Shown here: piece by piece, positions 9,910 to 18,990 of the stretch
How positions within the stretch are numbered: position 1 is the first letter of the stretch
Layout: each line of letters begins with the position of its first letter
Assembly: GCF_024494355.1 (NCBI RefSeq)
Contig: NZ_JAKNQY010000005.1
Span: 16,472-80,471, forward strand
Direction: 5' to 3'
Length of the DNA: 64,000 nucleotides
Origin: Pseudomonas sp. Q11
GTDB lineage: Bacteria; Pseudomonadota; Gammaproteobacteria; Pseudomonadales; Pseudomonadaceae
The notes under the pieces: generated by a model
What the model was told of the DNA's origin: nothing
What the model saw: the letters and a program-made list of their open reading frames with translations, nothing else
Database searches by the model: none
Position numbers and translations under genes: made by a program

Positions 9910-11403
9910 ATGACCACCCTGACTCGTGCCGACTGGGAACAACGCGCCCGCGACCTGACCATCGAAGGCCGTGCCTTCATCAACGGCGAATACACCGATG
10001 CGGTGTCTGGCGAAACCTTTGAATGCCTCAGCCCGGTGGACGGCCGTGTGCTGGGCAAGATCGCCAGTTGCGATGTCGCCGACGCCCAGCGCGCCGTCGA
10101 AAACGCCCGCGCGACCTTCAATTCCGGCGTCTGGTCGCGCCTGGCGCCGAGCAAGCGCAAAGCGACGATGATTCGTTTCGCCGGTCTGCTCAAGCAGAAC
10201 GCCGAAGAGCTGGCCCTGCTCGAAACCCTGGACATGGGCAAGCCGATCAGCGACTCCCTGAACATCGACGTCCCCGGTGCAGCTCAAGCGCTCAGTTGGA
10301 GCGGTGAAGCCATCGACAAGATCTACGACGAGGTGGCCGCGACCCCGCACGATCAGTTGGGCCTGGTGACCCGTGAACCGGTGGGCGTCGTCGGCGCTAT
10401 CGTGCCGTGGAACTTCCCGCTGATGATGGCCTGCTGGAAACTCGGCCCGGCGCTGTCCACCGGTAACTCGGTGGTGCTCAAACCGTCGGAAAAATCCCCG
10501 CTGACGGCCATCCGCATTGCTGCGCTGGCTGTCGAGGCCGGTATTCCCAAAGGCGTGCTCAACGTCCTGCCTGGCTACGGTCATACCGTCGGCAAGGCCC
10601 TGGCCTTGCACATGGACGTTGATACCCTGGTGTTCACCGGCTCCACCAAAATCGCCAAGCAATTGATGGTTTACTCTGGCGAATCCAACATGAAGCGTGT
10701 CTGGCTGGAAGCTGGCGGCAAGAGCCCGAACATCGTCTTTGCCGATGCCCCGGACCTGCAAGCCGCCGCCGAATCCGCCGCCAGCGCTATCGCCTTCAAC
10801 CAGGGCGAAGTCTGCACCGCCGGCTCGCGGCTGTTGGTGGAGCGTTCCATCAAGGACACCTTCCTGCCACTGGTGATTGAGGCCCTCAAGGGCTGGAAAC
10901 CTGGCAACCCCCTGGATCCGGCCACCAATGTCGGCGCTCTGGTGGATACCCAGCAGATGAACACCGTGCTGTCCTACATCGAGGCCGGTCACAGCGACGG
11001 CGCCAAGCTGGTGGCCGGCGGCAAGCGGATCCTCGAAGAAACCGGCGGTACCTATGTCGAACCGACGATTTTCGACGGTGTGAGCAACGCCATGAAAATC
11101 GCCCAGGAAGAGATTTTCGGTCCGGTGTTGTCGGTCATCGCTTTCGACACCGCCGAAGAGGCCATCCAGATCGCCAACGACACGCCGTACGGCCTGGCCG
11201 CGGCGGTATGGACCAAGGACATTTCCAAGGCTCACCTGACTGCCAAGGCGTTGCGTGCTGGCAGTGTATGGGTCAACCAGTATGACGGCGGCGACATGAC
11301 CGCACCGTTCGGCGGCTTCAAGCAGTCGGGTAACGGCCGCGACAAGTCGCTGCATGCGTTCGACAAGTACACCGAACTGAAGGCGACCTGGATCAAGCTC
11401 TGA
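9910..11403 (+). CDS. NAD(P)-dependent aldehyde dehydrogenase (PuuC/KauB type)
   Basis: Oxidises an omega-amino or glutamylated aminoaldehyde to the acid, most likely gamma-Glu-gamma-aminobutyraldehyde in putrescine breakdown. The 497-residue ALDH has catalytic Cys302 in NQGEVCTAGSR, Glu267 in WLEAGGKSPN, Asn168 in VPWNFP and Lys191 in VLKPSEKSP. AGGAGG lies 9 bp before the ATG. In P. aeruginosa the gene at this position, kauB, serves 4-guanidinobutyrate and polyamine catabolism, and pauR and a PauB-type oxidase are nearby here. Substrate range cannot be read from sequence alone. Confidence 0.88.
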   Translation: MTTLTRADWEQRARDLTIEGRAFINGEYTDAVSGETFECLSPVDGRVLGKIASCDVADAQRAVENARATFNSGVWSRLAPSKRKATMIRFAGLLKQNAEELALLETLDMGKPISDSLNIDVPGAAQALSWSGEAIDKIYDEVAATPHDQLGLVTREPVGVVGAIVPWNFPLMMACWKLGPALSTGNSVVLKPSEKSPLTAIRIAALAVEAGIPKGVLNVLPGYGHTVGKALALHMDVDTLVFTGSTKIAKQLMVYSGESNMKRVWLEAGGKSPNIVFADAPDLQAAAESAASAIAFNQGEVCTAGSRLLVERSIKDTFLPLVIEALKGWKPGNPLDPATNVGALVDTQQMNTVLSYIEAGHSDGAKLVAGGKRILEETGGTYVEPTIFDGVSNAMKIAQEEIFGPVLSVIAFDTAEEAIQIANDTPYGLAAAVWTKDISKAHLTAKALRAGSVWVNQYDGGDMTAPFGGFKQSGNGRDKSLHAFDKYTELKATWIKL

Positions 11404-11451
11404 CAGGGACGGCCCCGGATCCTGTTCGGGGCTGCATGCAGCGCTGGTCCC

Positions 11452-11543
11452 CTGTGGGAGCGAGCCTGCTCGCGATAGCGGTGTGACAGTCGACGACTCT
11501 GTTGAATGTTGCTCCGCTATCGCGAGCAGGCTCGCTCCCACAG
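11452..11543. repeat. REP pair
   Basis: Inverted copies CTGTGGGAGCGAGCC... (from 11452) and its mirror ending CTCCCACAG (to 11543), between the aldehyde dehydrogenase and the MFS gene. Confidence 0.92.
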
Positions 11544-11593
11544 TGTTTTGTGGTGATGCCTGAAAATCGATAACCATCCACAGGAGCGTGGAA

Positions 11594-12736
11594 ATGCGTT
11601 GGGCGACCTATTTCGCCGTGTTGGCGTCTGTCCTGAGTGTCGGCCTTGCCCTGGGCGTGAGCATGCCGCTGGTGTCGCTGCGTCTGGAAGGCTGGGGTTA
11701 TGGTTCGTTTGCCATCGGAGTGATGGCCGCCATGCCGGCCGTTGGGGTGCTGGTCGGGGCCAAGGTGTCGAGCCGGCTCGCGGCGTGTTTTGGCACGGCG
11801 GCGTTGATGCGCTTGTGCCTATGGGGTGGGGCGCTATCCATCGGGTTGCTGGCGCTGTTGCCCAGCTATCCGGTCTGGTTGGCGCTGCGGCTGATGATTG
11901 GCGTAGTCCTGACCCTGGTGTTCATTCTTGGCGAAAGCTGGATCAACCAACTGGTGATCGAACAATGGCGCGGACGGTTGGTGGCGCTGTACGGCAGCAG
12001 CTACGCCCTGAGTCAGTTGTCTGGCCCTTTGCTGCTGGGCGCGCTGGGGACTGATCACGATTACGGCTTCTGGGTGGGTGTCGGTCTGCTGCTGGTCTCG
12101 CCATTGCTGTTGCTGGGACGTAGCGGCGCACCCACCAGTGAAGCCTGCGGCGTCACTTTCAAGGATCTATGGGCGTTTTGTCGGGGGTTGCCGGCAATCG
12201 CCTGGGCGGTGTCCTTGTTCGCGGCGTTCGAGGCAATGATCCTGACCTTGCTGCCGGTTTACTGTTTGCGTCAGGGCTTCAGCGCCGACATCGCGCTGGC
12301 GATGGTCAGTACTGTAGTGGTCGGTGATGCGTTGTTGCAGTTGCCCATTGGCGCCCTTGCTGACCGCCTGTCACGCCGGTCGCTGTTCACGGGCTGCGCA
12401 GTGGCGCTGATGTTGTCGAGCCTGGCGGTTCCACTGCTGATCGATACCTTGCTGATCTGGCCACTGTGGGTGCTGTTTGGCGCCAGCGCGGGCGGGTTGT
12501 TCACCTTGTCACTGATTCTGATCGGCGAGCGTTATCGCGACGATGCACTGGTGCGGGCCAACGCCCATATTGCGCAGTTGTGGGGGATCGGTTGCCTGAT
12601 TGGTCCGCTGGCGGCGGGGGCGGGCAGTCAGTGGGTCAGTGGGCATGCGCTGCCCTTGTTCATGGCGGCGGGGGCGTTCGGGTTGGTGATTCTGTTGTTG
12701 CGCCAAGGAGCGTTTGGCGCCACGCAACCTGCCTGA
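11594..12736 (+). CDS. Major facilitator superfamily transporter (YcaD-like)
   Basis: A 380-residue inner-membrane protein with about 12 hydrophobic segments, such as FAVLASVLSVGLALGVSMPL at the N-terminus and LFMAAGAFGLVILLLR at the C-terminus. The mid-chain motif GALADRLSRRSLFTGCAV is the MFS loop signature between TM helices. The substrate is unknown. The start is the ATG at 11594, 7 bp after AGGAG; a GTG two codons earlier is too close to the ribosome site. It follows the aldehyde dehydrogenase, as in other Pseudomonas. Confidence 0.85.
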   Translation: MRWATYFAVLASVLSVGLALGVSMPLVSLRLEGWGYGSFAIGVMAAMPAVGVLVGAKVSSRLAACFGTAALMRLCLWGGALSIGLLALLPSYPVWLALRLMIGVVLTLVFILGESWINQLVIEQWRGRLVALYGSSYALSQLSGPLLLGALGTDHDYGFWVGVGLLLVSPLLLLGRSGAPTSEACGVTFKDLWAFCRGLPAIAWAVSLFAAFEAMILTLLPVYCLRQGFSADIALAMVSTVVVGDALLQLPIGALADRLSRRSLFTGCAVALMLSSLAVPLLIDTLLIWPLWVLFGASAGGLFTLSLILIGERYRDDALVRANAHIAQLWGIGCLIGPLAAGAGSQWVSGHALPLFMAAGAFGLVILLLRQGAFGATQPA

Positions 12737-12775
12737 ACCAAGTGCAGCCTTGGGGACGTAGTGAACCTGTGGTTC

Positions 12776-14344
12776 CTACAGCATTCGCTCCAACCCAACG
12801 GTGGTGGCGAACCAGGCGTTGAAGCGGCGCCACCAACTGCCGGGTTCGCGTTCCAGGTCATGCAGTTGGCCGTTGTCTTCGGTGGTCCATACCAGCTTCC
12901 CGTCCTTCAGGCGGGCCTGGTAACTCAGGGCCGGCGCCATGCCCTGCAAGGCCAGTTCGCGTACCTGGCCGGCGAGTTCCGGGCTGTCGACCAGCACACC
13001 GACTTCAGTGTTCCACAGCACTGAACGCGGGTCGAAATTGAACGAGCCGATGAAGGATTTCTGCCGGTCGAAGATGATCGCCTTGCTATGCAGGCTGGAG
13101 TCCGATTCGCCGTAGGACTTGCTGTAGAACAAGTGTGGGCTGCTGCCACCCGTCTCCCCGGGCTGGCGGCGCAGTTCGTACAGCCGTACGCCATGTTGCA
13201 GCAAAGCCTTGCGATACGGCGCGTACCCGCCGTGCACCGCCGGTACGTCGGTGGCTTCCAGGGAGTTGGTCAAAAGACTCACCGCCACCCCGGCATCGGA
13301 GCGGCTGGTCAGGTACACCAGCCCAGGCTGGCCGGGCACGAAGTAGGCCGAAATCATGATCAGTTCTTCCTTGACCCCCGTCAGCTCCGGGCCCAATTGT
13401 GTGGTCAGCAACAACTGCGGGTCTGGCTCATCATCGGCCAGTACTTTGCTGGGTGCATCCCACAACGCCTGGTTCCAGGCCCAGATCAACTGACTGCGCC
13501 AGGTGTCCAGGCGCGGTTGGGTCCGGTAGGAAGTCAACTGCTGGTAAAGCGCGTGATTTTCCTTGTGCGTCTGCTCCAGTGACTCTTGCAGGCGCAGGCG
13601 GCTGTTGGCCAGATCCTGGGCGGTTGGCCGACGGGACAGGAATTGTTCGATGGGTTTGCTCAGGGCGCTGTTCCAGTATTGGTCGAAGCTGTGCCCCAAT
13701 TGTTCGGCCACCGGCCCAACGCCAAGCAGGTCGATGTCGGTAAAGTTCAGATTGGGTTCAGCGTCGAAATATTCATCCCCCAGGTTGCGCCCGCCTACGA
13801 TGGCCATGCTGTTGTCCGCCAGCCAGAGTTTGTTGTGCATGCGCCGGTGTTGCAGTGACAGGTTGAGCAGCCGCCCCAGGCTGCGGGTTACCCCGGTGGC
13901 ACGCCCCAGATGGAGTGGGTTGAACAGGCGGATCTGGATCTGCGGATGAGCGGCGAGGGTTGCGATGGTCTGATCCTGGCCATCGCTGGTGGTGTCATCC
14001 AGCAGGATGCGCACGCGCACGCCCCGGTCAGCGGCCTTGAGCAATTCATCCACCAGCATTCGCGTGCTGATGCCGTCATGAACGATGTAGTACTGCAAAT
14101 CCAGGCTGCTTTGGGCGTTGCGGATCAGTTCGGCCCGGGCGGAGAAGGCGTCGGTACTGTCAGATAGCAGGCGAAAGCCCGAGCGTCCCTCGTGTGGAGC
14201 GGCCTGGGCCTGTACCGAGCGGCCAAACGAAGATTCGGTTGCCGGTAGCGCTTGGGAGGGTTCGCGGGTGATGTCAAAACTGGCGCAGCCGCCCAGTAAC
14301 GAGGTAACTAGCAGGAGCACAGGCAGGATGGGTCTGGGTCTCAC
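12776..14344 (-). CDS. Phospholipase D-family lipoprotein (cardiolipin synthase-like)
   Basis: A 522-residue protein with two HKD catalytic motifs, HNKLWLAD and HSKAIIFD, each followed by the Gly-Gly or Gly-Ser catalytic context (VGGRN, IGSFNFDPRS). That makes it a PLD-superfamily phosphatidyltransferase or hydrolase, closest in layout to ClsC/YmdC. The N-terminus is a lipoprotein signal with lipobox LGGC (Cys20), so it is membrane-anchored. It starts with GTG at 14344. Cardiolipin synthesis is the likely role; lipid hydrolysis cannot be ruled out. Confidence 0.85.
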   Translation of the reverse strand: MRPRPILPVLLLVTSLLGGCASFDITREPSQALPATESSFGRSVQAQAAPHEGRSGFRLLSDSTDAFSARAELIRNAQSSLDLQYYIVHDGISTRMLVDELLKAADRGVRVRILLDDTTSDGQDQTIATLAAHPQIQIRLFNPLHLGRATGVTRSLGRLLNLSLQHRRMHNKLWLADNSMAIVGGRNLGDEYFDAEPNLNFTDIDLLGVGPVAEQLGHSFDQYWNSALSKPIEQFLSRRPTAQDLANSRLRLQESLEQTHKENHALYQQLTSYRTQPRLDTWRSQLIWAWNQALWDAPSKVLADDEPDPQLLLTTQLGPELTGVKEELIMISAYFVPGQPGLVYLTSRSDAGVAVSLLTNSLEATDVPAVHGGYAPYRKALLQHGVRLYELRRQPGETGGSSPHLFYSKSYGESDSSLHSKAIIFDRQKSFIGSFNFDPRSVLWNTEVGVLVDSPELAGQVRELALQGMAPALSYQARLKDGKLVWTTEDNGQLHDLEREPGSWWRRFNAWFATTVGLERML

Positions 14345-14405
14345 GTAGGCTCGTTCCGCTTGTTTGCGTTGATCGGCTTGTGGGTGCTGCTTCCCTGAGT
14401 AAAGC

Positions 14406-15839
14406 TCAGACGGCGTCGAGTCGGGTTTCGTTCAACAACGCAATGGCCGCGGCGCCGACCTTGCGTACGGCGTCCTCGATCTGTGCCGTTGGTTTGGCAG
14501 CGTAGTTCATGCGCAGGCAATTGCGGTACTTGCCCGAGGCTGAAAATATGCTGCCGACCGCTACCTGCACGCCTTGGTCATGCAGGACCCGATTGAGCTT
14601 GAGTGTGTCGAAGCCTTCGGGTAACTCGACCCAGAGCATAAAGCTGCCCCGCGGGCGGCTGGCGCGGGTGCCGGGCGGAAAATAACGGCTGACCCAGTCG
14701 ATCATGATGTCGCGATTGCGTTGGTATTGGCTGCGCATCCGACGCAAATGCGGTTCGAAATGTCCGCCCTTGAGGAACTCCGCAATGGCAATCTGCGGTT
14801 GTGGTGCGGTGGAGCCGGTGCTGATGTATTTCATGTGCAGTACCCGTTCCAGATAGCGGCCCGGTGCGACCCAGCCAACTCGCAAGCCCGGAGCCAATGT
14901 CTTGGAAAAAGAACTGCAGAGCAGGACGCGACCATCGTCGTCGAAGGATTTGATCGTGCGGGGCCGCGGGTAGGTGTAGGCCAGTTCCCCGTACACATCG
15001 TCCTCGATAATCGCCACATCGAAGCGCTGCGCCAAGGTCAGCAAGGCGCGCTTGTTGGCCTCGGGCATGATGTAGCCCAACGGGTTGTTGCAACTTGGCG
15101 TCAACTGTATGGCCTTGATGGGCCATTGCTCCAGCGCCAGCTCAAGGGCTTCCAGGCTGATACCGGTGAGCGGGTCGGTGGGGATTTCCAGGGCCTTCAT
15201 GCCCAGGCCTTTGAGGGTTTGCATGGCGCCGTGAAAGCTGGGTGAGTCCACCGCGACGATATCGCCCTGTTCACAGGTGGCGCGGATGCTGACCGACAGC
15301 GCTTCGTGACAGCCCGTGGTGACGATCAGGTCGCCGGCGCCCAGTTTGCAACCGGAGTCCAGCGACAGGCGAGCAATCTGTTCGCGCAACGCGAGGTTGC
15401 CGTAGATGTTGTCGTAATACAGGCCCGGCATGTCTTGCCGGCGGCTGATCTGCGCCAGGCTGCGCAGCAGCGGTTTCATGGTCGGCGAGTTGATATCCGG
15501 CATGCCGCGGCCTAGTTGCACCACATCCTTGTGCGGCACCGCGCGTATCAGTTCCAGCACTTGGTCCCATTGGGAAATGTCCACCGGCCGTTGGGCTGGG
15601 CGACCCACTACCGGCAGGTCCGGCAGTTCGCGGCTGGCCGGGACGAAATACCCTGATTTGGGTTTTGGCATCGCCAGCCCACTGTCCTCCAGCACGCGGT
15701 AGGCCTGCTGCACCGTACTCAGGCTGACGCCGTGCTCCATGCTCAGCGCGCGTACTGACGGCAGCCGGTCACCGGGACGGTAGAAGCCCTGTTCGATGCG
15801 GGTGCCGAGCAATTCGGCGAGGTTCACATAAAGGGTCAT
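14406..15839 (-). CDS. MocR-family transcriptional regulator (GntR HTH plus aminotransferase domain)
   Basis: The 477-residue protein has an N-terminal winged helix (residues 5-66, RPGDRLPSVRALSMEHGVSLSTVQ) and a C-terminal fold-type I aminotransferase domain that binds PLP through Lys313 in SFSKTLAPGLRVGW. MocR proteins use PLP plus an amino compound as the signal. It is divergent from a DUF1127 gene. The shared 179-bp intergenic holds three CTGTAT-type repeats, which are its probable operators. Confidence 0.9.
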   Translation of the reverse strand: MTLYVNLAELLGTRIEQGFYRPGDRLPSVRALSMEHGVSLSTVQQAYRVLEDSGLAMPKPKSGYFVPASRELPDLPVVGRPAQRPVDISQWDQVLELIRAVPHKDVVQLGRGMPDINSPTMKPLLRSLAQISRRQDMPGLYYDNIYGNLALREQIARLSLDSGCKLGAGDLIVTTGCHEALSVSIRATCEQGDIVAVDSPSFHGAMQTLKGLGMKALEIPTDPLTGISLEALELALEQWPIKAIQLTPSCNNPLGYIMPEANKRALLTLAQRFDVAIIEDDVYGELAYTYPRPRTIKSFDDDGRVLLCSSFSKTLAPGLRVGWVAPGRYLERVLHMKYISTGSTAPQPQIAIAEFLKGGHFEPHLRRMRSQYQRNRDIMIDWVSRYFPPGTRASRPRGSFMLWVELPEGFDTLKLNRVLHDQGVQVAVGSIFSASGKYRNCLRMNYAAKPTAQIEDAVRKVGAAAIALLNETRLDAV

Positions 15840-15867
15840 GGCGCGCTCTCGATGAAGTGGACAACGG

Positions 15868-15962
15868 GAACCAATACAGTTGGGGTGGAAAAAGACAATT
15901 CAGCGTCAAAAAGTCGCAATCTGTATGTATATAAAACACACTGTTTGAATCTGTATTGGTTC
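15868..15962. promoter_or_regulatory. Candidate MocR operators: CTGTAT repeats
   Basis: CTGTATTGGTTC occurs at 15951-15962 and as an exact inverted copy at 15868-15879. AATCTGTAT occurs as a direct repeat at 15918-15926 and 15948-15956, 30 bp apart, i.e. about three helical turns on the same face. Direct repeats of this kind are what MocR/GabR-type dimers bind. Target assignment is inferred from position between the regulator and the DUF1127 gene. Confidence 0.6.
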
Positions 15963-16018
15963 TGGCCGTCCGCGCATCATGAAAGCTCTGGCTACCCAAG
16001 TAAACAGGAGCGATCAAA

Positions 16019-16264
16019 ATGAACGGCTTGAGCGATGTGCGGCTGACGTTACACAGCCAGGAGCTGGCGGCGGGGCAGGAAAAGGAGCTACGCAATGCGG
16101 TGTTGCGCAGTGCCCCGTCCGGCCTGAGCCGCTGGGCCCTGTTCTGGTGTCGCCTGCATACACGCAAGGCCTTGTTGGAACTAACACCCGAACAGTTGCG
16201 TGATATCGGACTCAGTCGGGAGCAGGCGCGGGAGGAGGGGTTGAAGCCGTTCTGGCGGCTTTAA
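16019..16264 (+). CDS. DUF1127 small protein
   Basis: An 81-residue protein whose C-terminal half, RKALLELTPEQLRDIGLS followed by REQAREEGLKPFWRL, is the Arg-rich DUF1127 (YjiS-like) domain. Some short DUF1127 proteins have been linked to RNA handling and phosphate or carbon metabolism in alphaproteobacteria; in Pseudomonas the role is not settled. AGGAG lies 7 bp before the ATG at 16019. Its promoter region is shared with the divergent MocR regulator, which probably controls it. Confidence 0.85.
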   Translation: MNGLSDVRLTLHSQELAAGQEKELRNAVLRSAPSGLSRWALFWCRLHTRKALLELTPEQLRDIGLSREQAREEGLKPFWRL

Positions 16265-16285
16265 AGCGGTGTGGGTCCTGAGATT

Positions 16286-16374
16286 GCTATCGCGGGCAAG
16301 CCTTGCTCCCACCGATTTGCTTGCTCCCACAGATTTGAAATTGACCTGTGGGAGCAAGGCTTGCCCGCGATAGC
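16286..16374. repeat. REP pair (GGGCAAGCCTTGCTCCCAC variant)
   Basis: Inverted copies at 16286-16312 and 16346-16374, with an extra half copy near 16319-16331. It lies between the convergent DUF1127 and oxidase genes. Confidence 0.88.
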
Positions 16375-16397
16375 GTCATCCGTAGTGCTGAAGTTCT

Positions 16398-17711
16398 TTA
16401 GACCAACTCTTTCAACCGATGCCACAGCATCCCCAACGCCAACAGTGGCGAGCGCAGATGCTTCCCGCCCGGGAAGGTCATGTGCGGCACCTGGGCGAAC
16501 AGATCGAAGCCACCGCCTTGCTGTCCGCTGATGGCCTCGGCCAATAGCTTGCCGGCCAGGTGCGTGGCATTCACCCCATGACCGGAATAGGCCTGGGCGT
16601 AGTACACGTTGGGCTGATCCTTGAGTCGGCCGATCTGCGGCAAGCGGTTGGCGCCGATGCCGATCATCCCGCCCCATTGATAGTCGATTTTCACCTGCGC
16701 CAGTTGCGGGAACACCTTGAGCATTTTCGGACGCATGTACGCGCCGATGTCTTGCGGATCGCGCCCCGAGTAATGGCAGGCCCCGCCGAACAGCAAGCGT
16801 CGATCCGCTGAAAGCCGGTAGTAATCCAGCGCCACCCGTTGATCACAGACCGCCATGTTTTGCGGCAATAATGCCTGGGCCTGAGCCTCGCTCAAAGGTT
16901 CAGTGGCGATGATGTAGCTGCCGGCGGGCAGTACTTTGCCGCTGAGGTCGTTGTTCAGTCCATTGAGGTAAGCGTTGCAGCCCAGCACCAGGGTCTTGGC
17001 CCGGACCGCGCCCTGTTGGGTATGCACCTTCACTTCAGGACCGTAATCAATGCGTGTGACCGCTGATTGTTCAAACAGCCTGACCCCCAGTTGCTGCGCG
17101 GCGCTGGCTTCGCCAAGGGCCAGGTTCAGCGGATGCAGATGGCCCGAGCCCATGTCGATCAGGCCGCCGATGTAGCGATCCGAACCCACCACACTGTGCA
17201 TTTCGTGGGCTTGCAGCAGCCGGGTCTGATGGCGATAACCCAGACTGCGCAGCTCCTCGGCGTCCTCAGCGAAACCATCCAGATCGCCCGCTTTGTTGGC
17301 GAGGTCGCAATAACCCCAGGTGAGGTCGCAGTGGATCTGAAAACGCTCGACCCGTTGTCGGACGATTTCCACCGCCTCAAGGCCCATGAGTTTCATCTGG
17401 CGTACGCCGTCGGCACCGATGACCGGGGCGAATTGATCGAGGCCGTGACCGACGCCGCGAATCAACTGGCCGCCGTTGCGCCCGCTGGCACCCCAGCCGA
17501 TCTTGTGCGCTTCCAGCAGCACTACGCTCATGCCGCGCTCGGCCAGTTCGATCGCCGTGTTCAACCCCGAGAACCCGCCGCCTACCACGCAGACATCCGC
17601 CACCAGTTCGCCTTGCAGCAGCGGATGGTCCGGTTGCGGCAGGCTACTGGCGGCGTAGTAAGAGGCGGCGTGCGAATGGCTCGGGACAGGTTGCTGAACA
17701 CGGGCGTTCAT
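16398..17711 (-). CDS. FAD-dependent oxidoreductase (PuuB/PauB gamma-glutamylputrescine oxidase-like)
   Basis: A 437-residue DAO-family flavoprotein with the Rossmann FAD motif VADVCVVGGGFSGLNTAIEL near residue 38 and the downstream GASGRNGGQLIRGVG block seen in PuuB proteins. Such enzymes oxidise gamma-glutamylated polyamines to aldehydes that a PuuC-type dehydrogenase (here at 9.9 kb) then oxidises. P. aeruginosa has several paralogues (PauB1-4), one of them in this neighbourhood. The exact polyamine is not predictable from sequence. Confidence 0.82.
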   Translation of the reverse strand: MNARVQQPVPSHSHAASYYAASSLPQPDHPLLQGELVADVCVVGGGFSGLNTAIELAERGMSVVLLEAHKIGWGASGRNGGQLIRGVGHGLDQFAPVIGADGVRQMKLMGLEAVEIVRQRVERFQIHCDLTWGYCDLANKAGDLDGFAEDAEELRSLGYRHQTRLLQAHEMHSVVGSDRYIGGLIDMGSGHLHPLNLALGEASAAQQLGVRLFEQSAVTRIDYGPEVKVHTQQGAVRAKTLVLGCNAYLNGLNNDLSGKVLPAGSYIIATEPLSEAQAQALLPQNMAVCDQRVALDYYRLSADRRLLFGGACHYSGRDPQDIGAYMRPKMLKVFPQLAQVKIDYQWGGMIGIGANRLPQIGRLKDQPNVYYAQAYSGHGVNATHLAGKLLAEAISGQQGGGFDLFAQVPHMTFPGGKHLRSPLLALGMLWHRLKELV

Positions 17712-17857
17712 GTGCGTAATCCTGATTATCGTGTTTGAGAAATTTTACGGAGCATAAGCCGGGGATTCATCCACGGGCAACACCGGTCGGTTGGCGCTGT
17801 CTGGGATAAGGCTTTTCGTGCAGAATCCTGGATTGTCCCGCCTTGGTAGCCGCCTCG

Positions 17858-18211
17858 ATGAGCTGTAACAGTCAAAAGATCCGCACGCTGCGCCAACAGA
17901 TTCCCTCGTTCGAGTGCGTACCGGGCTGTCATGACTGCTGTGGGCCAGTGACCACCTCGCCCGAGGAAATGGCCCGCTTGCCACGCAAGACCCGCGCCGA
18001 ACAGGACGCGGCCATGGAAGCGCTCGACTGCGTGCACCTGGGGCCCAATGGCTGCACGGTCTATGACGAGCGGCCGCTGATCTGCCGGTTGTTCGGCACC
18101 ACCGCCACCTTGCCGTGTCCCAACGGACGACGGCCGGTGGAGTTGATCCATCCCCGGGTCGAGAAGCAAATTCATGAGTACATGGCCAGCACCCGGCAGG
18201 TGTTGGTTTAG
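17858..18211 (+). CDS. YkgJ-family cysteine-cluster protein
   Basis: A 117-residue protein with conserved cysteines in VPGCHDCCGP, LDCVHLGPNGCTVYDERPLIC and TLPCPNGRRP, the pattern of the YkgJ (CxxCxxxx) family proposed to bind zinc or an Fe-S cluster. No biochemical function is established. The ATG at 17858 is preferred over an upstream in-frame TTG because it begins at the family's usual N-terminus; neither has a strong ribosome site. Divergent from the PauB-like oxidase. Confidence 0.8.
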   Translation: MSCNSQKIRTLRQQIPSFECVPGCHDCCGPVTTSPEEMARLPRKTRAEQDAAMEALDCVHLGPNGCTVYDERPLICRLFGTTATLPCPNGRRPVELIHPRVEKQIHEYMASTRQVLV

Positions 18212-18233
18212 CAGGCAGGGATACCGAGTCGGG

Positions 18234-18312
18234 GCTTTCGCGAGCAGGCTCGCTCCCACAATGGATCTCCGTTGCCCACCGCCTGATGTGGGAGCGAGCC
18301 CGCTCGCGAAGC
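18234..18312. repeat. REP pair
   Basis: Inverted copies at 18234-18260 and 18287-18312 between the convergent YkgJ-type gene and lrp. Confidence 0.9.
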
Positions 18313-18346
18313 AGCCATCCAGACGACCGTTGCCAGAAGGCTGCCC

Positions 18347-18835
18347 TCAATCCGGAATCGGCAGGTTCAAGCTCTCCTTCACTTCCTCCATCACGATGTA
18401 ACTCTTGGATTCGCGCACGTGGGGCAGTTTGAGCAGGATGTCGCCCAACAGCTTGCGGTACGAAGCCATCTCGGAAATCCGCGCTTTCACCAGATAGTCA
18501 AAGTCGCCTGAAACCAGATGGCATTCGAGCACGTGAGGCAATTTCAGCACCGCGCGCCGGAACTCTTCAAAGGTGTCGCCGGACTTGTAGTCGAGGCTGA
18601 TTTCGACAAACACCAGCAGACTACCCTTCAAATGCTGCGGATTGAGCCGGGCGTTGTAGCCCATGATGATGCCCTCGCGCTCCAGGCGACGAACCCGCTC
18701 GGTGCAGGGCGTGGTGGAGAGGCCGACCTTTTCCCCAAGCTCCGTAAAGGAAATTCGTCCATCTGCCTGGAGGATGCGCAGGATGTTGCGATCGATCTTG
18801 TCCAGCTCACGTTTGGTCTGAGTGTTGGTCCGCAC
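18347..18835 (-). CDS. lrp: Leucine-responsive regulatory protein Lrp (dad operon activator)
   Basis: A 162-residue Lrp/AsnC regulator with an N-terminal helix-turn-helix (TELGEKVGLSTTPCTERVRR, residues 31-50) and a C-terminal RAM/effector domain. In P. aeruginosa the Lrp encoded divergent from dadA activates dadAX in response to L-alanine. I start it at the GTG at 18835, because GGAGG lies 10 bp upstream and this gives the family's usual 162-residue length. The frame is open further upstream, but that would run through the promoter region. Confidence 0.92.
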   Translation of the reverse strand: MRTNTQTKRELDKIDRNILRILQADGRISFTELGEKVGLSTTPCTERVRRLEREGIIMGYNARLNPQHLKGSLLVFVEISLDYKSGDTFEEFRRAVLKLPHVLECHLVSGDFDYLVKARISEMASYRKLLGDILLKLPHVRESKSYIVMEEVKESLNLPIPD

Positions 18836-18867
18836 AGGTGATGCGCCTCCATGAAAAGGGTTTTTGC

Positions 18868-18879
18868 CGAGAATTCTCG
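18868..18879. promoter_or_regulatory. Candidate Lrp operator (CGAGAATTCTCG palindrome)
   Basis: A perfect 12-bp palindrome, nearly extended by CC/CC flanks, in the AT-rich 155-bp gap between divergent lrp and dadA. It has the size and symmetry of Lrp/AsnC half-site pairs. AT-rich tracts follow at 18880-18905. Assignment is by position and symmetry only. Confidence 0.45.
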
Positions 18880-18990
18880 CCAAATATAGGCATTTATATA
18901 GTGAAAAGCACTGCCTGATCTTTTCTAAACTGCGCACATTAGGGGCTGTACAACAAAACGTCAGCGGTTATCCGCGATGAGGGCATCAAC

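Noticed and set aside
9724..11577. A 617-codon open frame antisense to the aldehyde dehydrogenase
   Set aside because: It mirrors the codon structure of the plus-strand ALDH, whose catalytic motifs are intact. Long antisense frames are expected in such GC-rich genes (others lie opposite rep and dadA).
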